In this document: one piece after another, positions 46,602 to 51,971 of the stretch
Layout of the letters: each line of letters opens with the position of its first letter
Position numbering within the stretch: the stretch's first letter is position 1
Notes under the pieces: generated by a model
What the model was told of the DNA's origin: nothing
The model's input: the letters and a program-made list of their open reading frames with translations, nothing else
The model's database searches: none
Position numbers and translations under genes: made by a program
Source: UMGS1590 sp963558655
GTDB taxonomy: Bacteria > Bacillota > Peptococcia > Peptococcales > Peptococcaceae
DNA length: 51,971 bases
Assembly: GCA_963558655.1 (NCBI GenBank)
Contig: CAUWHJ010000022.1
Span: 1 to 51,971, forward strand
Reading direction: 5' to 3'

Positions 46602-48879
46602 ATGGATTCAATTGGCGTTTCAGCCATAGGGCATCATTGTCAACATAGAGCTGCACAGCGCCATCTTGTGCGGTGCAGGAGTTGGGAATGGCCAGTTTTG
46701 CCAAACCATCGGTGGTTTCGGCGTGGGGATGCCCATAGCGGTTATTCACGCCTGCGCTGATGAGGGCGAGCTGCGGCGAGAGTGCTTCGTAAAAATCGGC
46801 GCGCCAACTGTTTTTGCTGCCATGGTGGGGCACAAGAACAAGGTCGGTGGGCTGCCAGGGAATTTCATCGAGCGCTTCGGCAGCGGTATCGCCGGTAAAG
46901 AGCGTGCTGAGACCAGCATCATCTAAGCGAGCGACAAGTTGATTGGCGTTTTCATCGGCGCTTTCGCTTTCTGCCACCAGTGTGCAATCGAGTGTGGCGT
47001 TGCCAAGCTGGAAACAGAGCGGCTGCGAAACGGTGATAACTTCAGCATCGTCCAGATAGGGCACAAGAGTTTGCCAGTCTTTGGTGGTTTGTGCGGCTGC
47101 GCTTGCAAGCAGCGTGCGTACCTTGAAATCGCGCAAAATGTGTGCAGCACCGCCGATGTGGTCAAGGTCACCATGGCTGAGGACGAGCGCTTCGATGGTG
47201 TTGACGCCGGAATAACGCAAGTATTGCGCCACCGTGTCCGCCCCGGGGCCGGTATCAAAAACCAGCCAATCACCATCAGCGGTTTGATAGGTGCAGCCCG
47301 TGCCTTGCCCAACATCTACCATGGTCAGGCGCAGGTCACGATTTGTTGCCGGACGGAAAATGAGAACAGCGAAACACAGTGCCACAGCAATCACTGCGAA
47401 ACGCTGCCAATGTATGGCACTCAGCGGTATCAAGTAAAAGATGGCAAGAAGCGCATAAGAGAGCGCCAACAACCAAAGCGGCGGCTGACCGATATAGAGG
47501 TGCAGCGTGCCAATCAGCTGGTTTATGATATCCATGATGGCGACAATGGCAAGAATGAGCGCTTTGACCGGTAGAAAAACCAAGCCGCCCAATGCGGGAA
47601 AAAATCCAGTGATGAGGAGCGCCACCAATGCCAAAGGAACGAGGGCGCTGAAAAACGGCACAACAAGCAGATTCATTACGGTTGACAGTGGTGTGACCTG
47701 ATAGAAATAATAGGCCACCAAAGGCAGCGTGGCACATTCTGCGGCAAGCGATGCGGCGATGGCATTGGCTAAGGCGGAAGGGAGACGAGAAAGACAGGCT
47801 TCAAAACGTGGGGTGAGTACAATCAACCCGAGCATTGCTAGAAAAGAAAGTTGGAAGCCGATTTGCCGAAGATTATAGGGATTGGCCAATAAAAGCATCA
47901 GAGCTGCCAGCGCTAGAATGGTCAGGGGATCGCGGTAGCGCAGAAGCCGCAAAGCCAAGAGCATGGCAATCCCCATTATACTGGCGCGCACAGCCGGTGC
48001 AGAGGCATCGCTGAGCAGTGTATAGAGCGTAAGCAAGGGCACCATGATGACAAGAAGTCCCCAACTGTGTTGGCAGCGCAAAAGTCGTGCAATGACAAGG
48101 ACAAACGCAAGAATGAAACTCACGTGCAGCCCACTGACAGAGAAAATATGAATGATGCCAAACTGCTGGCTGAGATTGTAGAAATCCTCGCTGAGATTGG
48201 ACACATCGCCAAAAAGGGTGGAAACAATGAGCGCCTGTTCGCCGGCGTCAAGATGGCGCGCGAGAATGTCATTATAAGTGGTCTTGAGGTTTTCAAGACG
48301 CACCGCCCAATTTGGTGGCGGTGCCGTGTAGTTGCCGGGTGCTTCTGCTTCAAAAAGCGTGAACATACCACGCTGAGCTAGAATGTTGGCTTCATCATAA
48401 CCACCTGGATTTCTTGCCGGCTCAGGGGCACGGAAGGTGCCGCTGAACGTGTAGACGGCGTGCGTTTGATAGGCTGTTTCATCACCCCAGGCACGTTGGA
48501 TACGCAAGGGCACCGCTTTGTTGGTGGGAGTGCCGTTCAGCGCAGTTACTTCGCCGTCAACGTAGGTTTTATCGGCGGGCGTTCGCGTGAGGCGTACAGT
48601 GATGGTGGCTTCTTCGCCATGCAGACTTGTGAGTGCCTGTCGCTGCACGGTTTCCTGCTGCATGAGCAAACAACCAGCCGCTAACGCCAGCGCACAGACG
48701 ATGAAAAGTGCTTTGCGTTTGTTTGCAAAGCAAACGACACCACCCCATATCAAGATGAGCAAAAACATGAAAAAAGCGCATCTCATCTTGTCGGGCGTCC
48801 AAACACTGCTCAGCCACAGCCCAATGATAAAGGCTACGATGGCTGCACAGAGTGGTCGTTTGACAGGATAGATACGCAT
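46600..48879 (-). CDS. comEC: Competence protein ComEC/Rec2
   Basis: A 759-residue membrane channel for DNA uptake. The N-terminal third has two membrane segments and an OB-like domain (ATITVRLTRTPADKTY). The middle is the Competence domain with about eight segments (FSVSGLHVSFILAF is the motif). The C-terminal third is a metallo-beta-lactamase-like domain with SHGDLDHIGG and HHGSKNSW, which probably degrades the non-transported strand. AAGGAG lies six bases upstream. comEA begins 12 bases upstream of it on the same strand. All expected domains are present, so natural competence is plausible, but other competence genes are not visible here. Confidence 0.93.
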   Translation of the reverse strand: MRIYPVKRPLCAAIVAFIIGLWLSSVWTPDKMRCAFFMFLLILIWGGVVCFANKRKALFIVCALALAAGCLLMQQETVQRQALTSLHGEEATITVRLTRTPADKTYVDGEVTALNGTPTNKAVPLRIQRAWGDETAYQTHAVYTFSGTFRAPEPARNPGGYDEANILAQRGMFTLFEAEAPGNYTAPPPNWAVRLENLKTTYNDILARHLDAGEQALIVSTLFGDVSNLSEDFYNLSQQFGIIHIFSVSGLHVSFILAFVLVIARLLRCQHSWGLLVIMVPLLTLYTLLSDASAPAVRASIMGIAMLLALRLLRYRDPLTILALAALMLLLANPYNLRQIGFQLSFLAMLGLIVLTPRFEACLSRLPSALANAIAASLAAECATLPLVAYYFYQVTPLSTVMNLLVVPFFSALVPLALVALLITGFFPALGGLVFLPVKALILAIVAIMDIINQLIGTLHLYIGQPPLWLLALSYALLAIFYLIPLSAIHWQRFAVIAVALCFAVLIFRPATNRDLRLTMVDVGQGTGCTYQTADGDWLVFDTGPGADTVAQYLRYSGVNTIEALVLSHGDLDHIGGAAHILRDFKVRTLLASAAAQTTKDWQTLVPYLDDAEVITVSQPLCFQLGNATLDCTLVAESESADENANQLVARLDDAGLSTLFTGDTAAEALDEIPWQPTDLVLVPHHGSKNSWRADFYEALSPQLALISAGVNNRYGHPHAETTDGLAKLAIPNSCTAQDGAVQLYVDNDALWLKRQLNP

Positions 48880-48891
48880 AATATGCTCCTT

Positions 48892-49539
48892 TTAGACGGT
48901 GACGTGGGGCGCCACATCGGCGAAAATTTTTTCACCAATACCGCTGACTTCCTGAAGTTCCTCAATGGTGCGGAAGCCGCCATTGGTTTTGCGGTAAGTG
49001 ATGATGGCTTGTGCACGCACTTCACCAATGCTCGGCAGCGTTTCCAGCTCTGCCAAGCTGGCGGTGTTGATGTTTATAAGGGCGTTGCCCTCTGTACTTG
49101 CTGCACCAGTTTCTCCACCACTTTCAGCAGCTGCTGTTTCGCCGATGGCAGGGACGGTGATTTTTTGACCATCGGCCAGTTTTTGCGCTAAATTTAATTG
49201 CGACAGGTCGGCGGCTTCTGTTGCGCCTGCTGCTCGCACTGCATCGTCTACGCGCGCATTTTCAGGAAGCGTGTACACACCCGGCGCAGATACTGCACCA
49301 ATCACATGAACCACCACTTCTCCACTAGAAGCGGCGGCATCTTCCGGCGCAGCAGAGGATTCGGCACTTACTGCTTCTTCATCAACCAGCGTCAGCCCTT
49401 CGCCTTGAGCACGCCAATTCTGGTAAGCGTTGCCGCCGAAAAACGCCAGCACGACCAAGGCGATGACTGCTATAGCAATTACGCGCGTGCTGAGATGCGC
49501 CGTGAGCCATTCGTGTAAGCGTGACAACCAATCGTTCAT
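48892..49539 (-). CDS. comEA: Competence DNA-binding protein ComEA
   Basis: A 215-residue membrane-anchored DNA receptor. A hydrophobic segment at about residues 18-36 anchors it with the bulk outside. An acidic/Ala linker leads to an SLBB domain (VVVHVIGAVSAPGVYTLPEN, residues 75-130). A second linker precedes the helix-hairpin-helix DNA-binding domain (ININTASLAELETLPSIGEV, then RKTNGGFRTIEEL). GGGAGGCGTTGTC precedes the start. It is followed by comEC, as in most Bacillota. Confidence 0.93.
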   Translation of the reverse strand: MNDWLSRLHEWLTAHLSTRVIAIAVIALVVLAFFGGNAYQNWRAQGEGLTLVDEEAVSAESSAAPEDAAASSGEVVVHVIGAVSAPGVYTLPENARVDDAVRAAGATEAADLSQLNLAQKLADGQKITVPAIGETAAAESGGETGAASTEGNALININTASLAELETLPSIGEVRAQAIITYRKTNGGFRTIEELQEVSGIGEKIFADVAPHVTV

Positions 49540-49644
49540 GACAACGCCTCCCTATGCTTTGTTCATAGTATCAGTATAGCATGAGCGTTGTAACCACGGC
49601 AAACAAAAATCGCCGGCAACAGTAGATGTTGGCGAATAAATAAA

Positions 49645-49671
49645 AGAGCCTTTCTCAAAGAGAAAGGCTCT
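49645..49671 (-). terminator. Terminator of tRNA-Ala
   Basis: On the minus strand AGAGCCTTTCTC and GAGAAAGGCTCT form a 12-bp stem with a three-base loop, then TTTATTTATT. It lies eight bases beyond the tRNA. Confidence 0.88.
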
Positions 49672-49679
49672 GCTTTTTC

Positions 49680-49752
<73 letters not shown>

Positions 49753-49970
49753 AAGTACGGATATTATAATACACGATAGCGTTGTGTTTTGCAAGAGCTT
49801 TGTGAGTAATAGCTCAGATAAATGAAAATTTCTTTTTCGGTGATGAATTATTGCCAGATTGTAACACTTATATACTAGTCAGTGGGGAGAATTTTAGCTA
49901 TAATGGATTTAATTATGAGCTTTTATTAGGTCATCTTCCATTCGGAAGATCTCAAGGAGTGAGCATTATA
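49753..49970. other. Intergenic region between tRNA and DacF-like gene
   Basis: 218 bases without a gene. It holds a possible plus-strand promoter (49876-49904) and a small hairpin ATCTTCC-attc-GGAAGAT (49933-49950) just before the ribosome site. Confidence 0.5.
49876..49904 (+). promoter_or_regulatory. Possible promoter of the DacF-like gene
   Basis: TAGTCA and TATAAT are 17 bases apart. The -10 is perfect, the -35 weak. The hairpin at 49933-49950 lies in the resulting leader. Confidence 0.45.
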
Positions 49971-51413
49971 ATGAAAAAAAGAGTTTTATCGGCCATAATG
50001 ATCCTGGCTCTGTGCTTTTGCGTTTTTCCGGCGTCGGCTTCGGCAGATGTTCTGACAGAGGATTTGCCGGAAGTGGATGCCGGTAGCTATGCGGTCATTG
50101 ATGGCGATACACAGCAAGTGCTTTTTGGCAATGATTATGATAAGACGGTGGACCCTGGCAGTTTGGTTCAGGTGATGACGGCGGTGCTGATTATTGAAGA
50201 AGGCAATCTCAATGATTCTGTCACAGTGCCGGAAATTCCAGAAGCTGCCAACAAGGGCAATCGTCTTTATTTGCGCAAAGGTGAAAAGGTGAACCTTAGC
50301 GATTTGCTGGAGGGCATTATTATCTATAATGCCAACGACGCAGCCATTGCTGCTGCCAATCACCTTGCGGGTTCTGAGAAGGCCTTTGTGGAGGAAATGA
50401 ACGCACGTGCTAAGGAATTGGGCATGGCAGATACCACCTTTACATCGGTATATGGTTCCGGGAAGAACCAAAAAACGACTGCCCATGACATGGCTATTTT
50501 AGCAGCTCATGCATCAAGTTTACCTAAATATGTTGAACTTGCTATTCAGCCAACGTTGGATTGGGAAAGTGAAATGAATCAGGACACTGTGACCAATGTC
50601 AACGGAATGCAGAATGTGGAGCAGCAGGCTGTGGGCATCAAACTGAATCAGGAAGATCCTGTCAATTTGGCTGCCAGCATGAGCAAGGGGCATCGCACGA
50701 TTGTTGGCGTGATGCTTGATTGCGATGCTGAGGATTCTGCTTATGTGCAAATGCAAGATATTCTCAATTTAGGTATAGAGAACACGTCTTCTGTGGATTT
50801 GCTCACTAAGGATGAAGTGGTTGCAACATTGAACTTTGGAGAGAACAAGTCAGTGCGTGTAGCAGCAACAGATAATTATGCGATCACCACAACGCAGGGA
50901 GACAGCAGCAAGTATCGCTCCATGGTTGTCATCAACCAAACAGAGCTGCCAATCAATGAGGGGGACGAGGTTGGCACAGTTCGTATTTATGAGGGCGATG
51001 AGGTGATTGATGAGGTGCCGGTAAAGGCGCTGGATTCTGTCAGTGCCGGTATCAATTGGTCTTTTGTGATTCTTGTGATTGCTCTTATTCTTTGCGTGCT
51101 GTTTGTGATTTATATGATGCTGAAACGTATGCCGCATAAAAACAGTGGTGGTCCACGTCCACCGCAGAAGCCAAACGCTGGCAAGCCGGTTCAAGGTAAA
51201 AATGCACCGGCAGCGCGTGTGAGCCATCCACCACAAAACAAGCCAATGCCGCAAGGTCAACGTCCAGTGCAAAAAGCGCCGGGCGCAAAGAGACCACCGC
51301 AAGGAAATGGCTTGAACAAAGGAAATTTGAAAAATCCTTCGGTAGGTTCTAATGCTGGGCGTCAAGGTTTAGAGCAGCGTTTGAAAGAAAAGAACAACGG
51401 AGGTCGCCGATGA
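49971..51413 (+). CDS. D,D-carboxypeptidase-like protein with altered catalytic motifs
   Basis: A 480-residue protein of the S11 (DacF/PBP5) family in overall sequence, but apparently inactive. A signal peptide (residues 1-25) is followed by the peptidase-like domain. SxxK is SLVQ (64-67), SxN is NAN (120-122), KTG is KLN (224-226), so the catalytic Lys and two other key residues are lost. LGMADTTFTSVYGSG and TAHDMAILAAHAS are conserved. Residues 290-355 form a beta-rich second domain, then one membrane segment (363-383) and a 95-residue basic Pro/Gly/Gln-rich tail that should be cytoplasmic. The start at 49971 follows AAGGAG by 11 bases. It overlaps holA as ATGA. Confidence 0.82.
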   Translation: MKKRVLSAIMILALCFCVFPASASADVLTEDLPEVDAGSYAVIDGDTQQVLFGNDYDKTVDPGSLVQVMTAVLIIEEGNLNDSVTVPEIPEAANKGNRLYLRKGEKVNLSDLLEGIIIYNANDAAIAAANHLAGSEKAFVEEMNARAKELGMADTTFTSVYGSGKNQKTTAHDMAILAAHASSLPKYVELAIQPTLDWESEMNQDTVTNVNGMQNVEQQAVGIKLNQEDPVNLAASMSKGHRTIVGVMLDCDAEDSAYVQMQDILNLGIENTSSVDLLTKDEVVATLNFGENKSVRVAATDNYAITTTQGDSSKYRSMVVINQTELPINEGDEVGTVRIYEGDEVIDEVPVKALDSVSAGINWSFVILVIALILCVLFVIYMMLKRMPHKNSGGPRPPQKPNAGKPVQGKNAPAARVSHPPQNKPMPQGQRPVQKAPGAKRPPQGNGLNKGNLKNPSVGSNAGRQGLEQRLKEKNNGGRR

Positions 51414-51971
51414 GTTTGGCGAGCGGTGTGCGGCTTTTCTATGGCAACGATCAGTTGCGTATGGACAATGAGATAGAAGCTTTGATTGAGCGGGTGCTTC
51501 CTGATGAGGGCACCCGCCCTTTCAACCTTGAACGCATTGACGGCGAGGCAACGCGCCTCGCCGATATTCTTGTGTTGGCAAGAAGTCAGCCGTTTATGGC
51601 AAAGCGACGTGTTGTTGTTGTGCGTGAACCGGCGTTTTTCGCTGCTGGAGCGCGCAAAAAGGGGCTAGTGTCGGCAGACGATGAGAAGGCGCTGCTGGCA
51701 TTTTGTGCAGCACCTAATCCAGACGGTTTGCTGATTTTTCGCTATACCATAGAGGAAGCCCCTGGGGCTTTCTTAAAGAAGGTGATTGACGCAAGCGAAG
51801 CTACGCAGTGTCAGCAACCCAAAGGGCGTGATGTACTGCCTTGGCTGCGTGCAGAAGCGAAAAAAATGGGCAAGGCATTTACGCCGCAGGCGTTAGCCAT
51901 GCTTGAGGCAATGGCTCCGCAGGACGGTACGCTGCTTTTGGCCAGTGAGCTTGAAAAACTCGCATTGTATC
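51410..51971 (+). CDS. holA: DNA polymerase III subunit delta, N-terminal part
   Basis: An open frame that runs off the window end (187 complete codons). LFYGNDQLRMDNEIEAL is the N-terminal Walker-like segment of HolA; FMAKRRVVVVRE, LLIFRYT and LLASELEKLALY match the delta subunit, which opens the beta clamp in the clamp loader. GGAGG lies seven bases before ATG 51410. The start overlaps the DacF-like gene by four bases. holA next to comEC is a usual Bacillota order; here a tRNA and the DacF-like gene are placed between them. Confidence 0.85.
   Translation, partial: MSLASGVRLFYGNDQLRMDNEIEALIERVLPDEGTRPFNLERIDGEATRLADILVLARSQPFMAKRRVVVVREPAFFAAGARKKGLVSADDEKALLAFCAAPNPDGLLIFRYTIEEAPGAFLKKVIDASEATQCQQPKGRDVLPWLRAEAKKMGKAFTPQALAMLEAMAPQDGTLLLASELEKLALY

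Overview
The window is chromosomal DNA from a low-to-mid GC Bacillota (Firmicutes), most likely a gut-type anaerobe. The evidence is an S-layer-homology (SLH) protein, a short HisG paired with HisZ, a YybS-type membrane protein next to rplI, a comEA-comEC-holA neighbourhood, a NiaR repressor, strong AGGAGG ribosome sites, ATGA-overlapped operons and an integrative-element remnant of Tn916/Tn4451 flavour. I cannot name the species from sequence alone.

Layout. 1-3.97 kb: end of an SLH protein, a sugar O-acetyltransferase, a small lipoprotein, an iron-type alcohol dehydrogenase and a pRiA4b ORF-3-like protein. 3.98-12.95 kb: one tight operon hisZ-G-D-C-B-H-A-F-I-E followed by yybS-like and rplI, driven by a promoter just upstream of hisZ and closed by a bidirectional terminator. 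13-19.3 kb: single genes (small siroheme reductase, orphan PTS EIIC-like protein, zinc-ribbon membrane protein, ion transporter, niaR, a lipoprotein, an unknown 182-residue protein). 19.6-26.7 kb: a polyamine operon, speD-speA-speE-speB-carboxynorspermidine synthase-nspC-GNAT, which encodes both the decarboxy-AdoMet route and the carboxyspermidine route to spermidine.

26.7-30.6 kb is an AT-richer mobile-element remnant: Tn916 orf7/orf8-like regulators, a Cys-rich KTR protein, a MATE efflux pump behind a leader-peptide attenuator, and a truncated TnpW. Its noncoding end holds four tandem 15-bp repeats and a very long hairpin. Its right end is fused to the C-terminal stump of a LuxR-type regulator. 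31.1-32.95 kb: an amino-acid permease under a tandem glycine riboswitch. 33-34.9 kb: VanY-like peptidase, VanZ-like protein and a lipoprotein.

34.9-40.36 kb is a second AT-rich island and the most unusual part of the window. It carries an SLC13-type anion transporter, an amidohydrolase-2 protein without the usual metal ligands, a divergent GroEL paralogue without GroES, and a LysR regulator. The GroEL-like protein has Asn at the catalytic Asp398 position, polar residues at several GroES/substrate contact positions and no GGM tail. A VanRS-like two-component system follows on the far side, so the island may split an older cell-envelope locus.

42.2-46.6 kb: universal stress protein, Na+/solute symporter, lutBC without lutA. 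46.6-52 kb: comEC and comEA, tRNA-Ala(GGC), a D,D-carboxypeptidase-like protein in which all three catalytic motifs are altered, and the start of holA. All comparisons are from memory and by eye; no database search was run.
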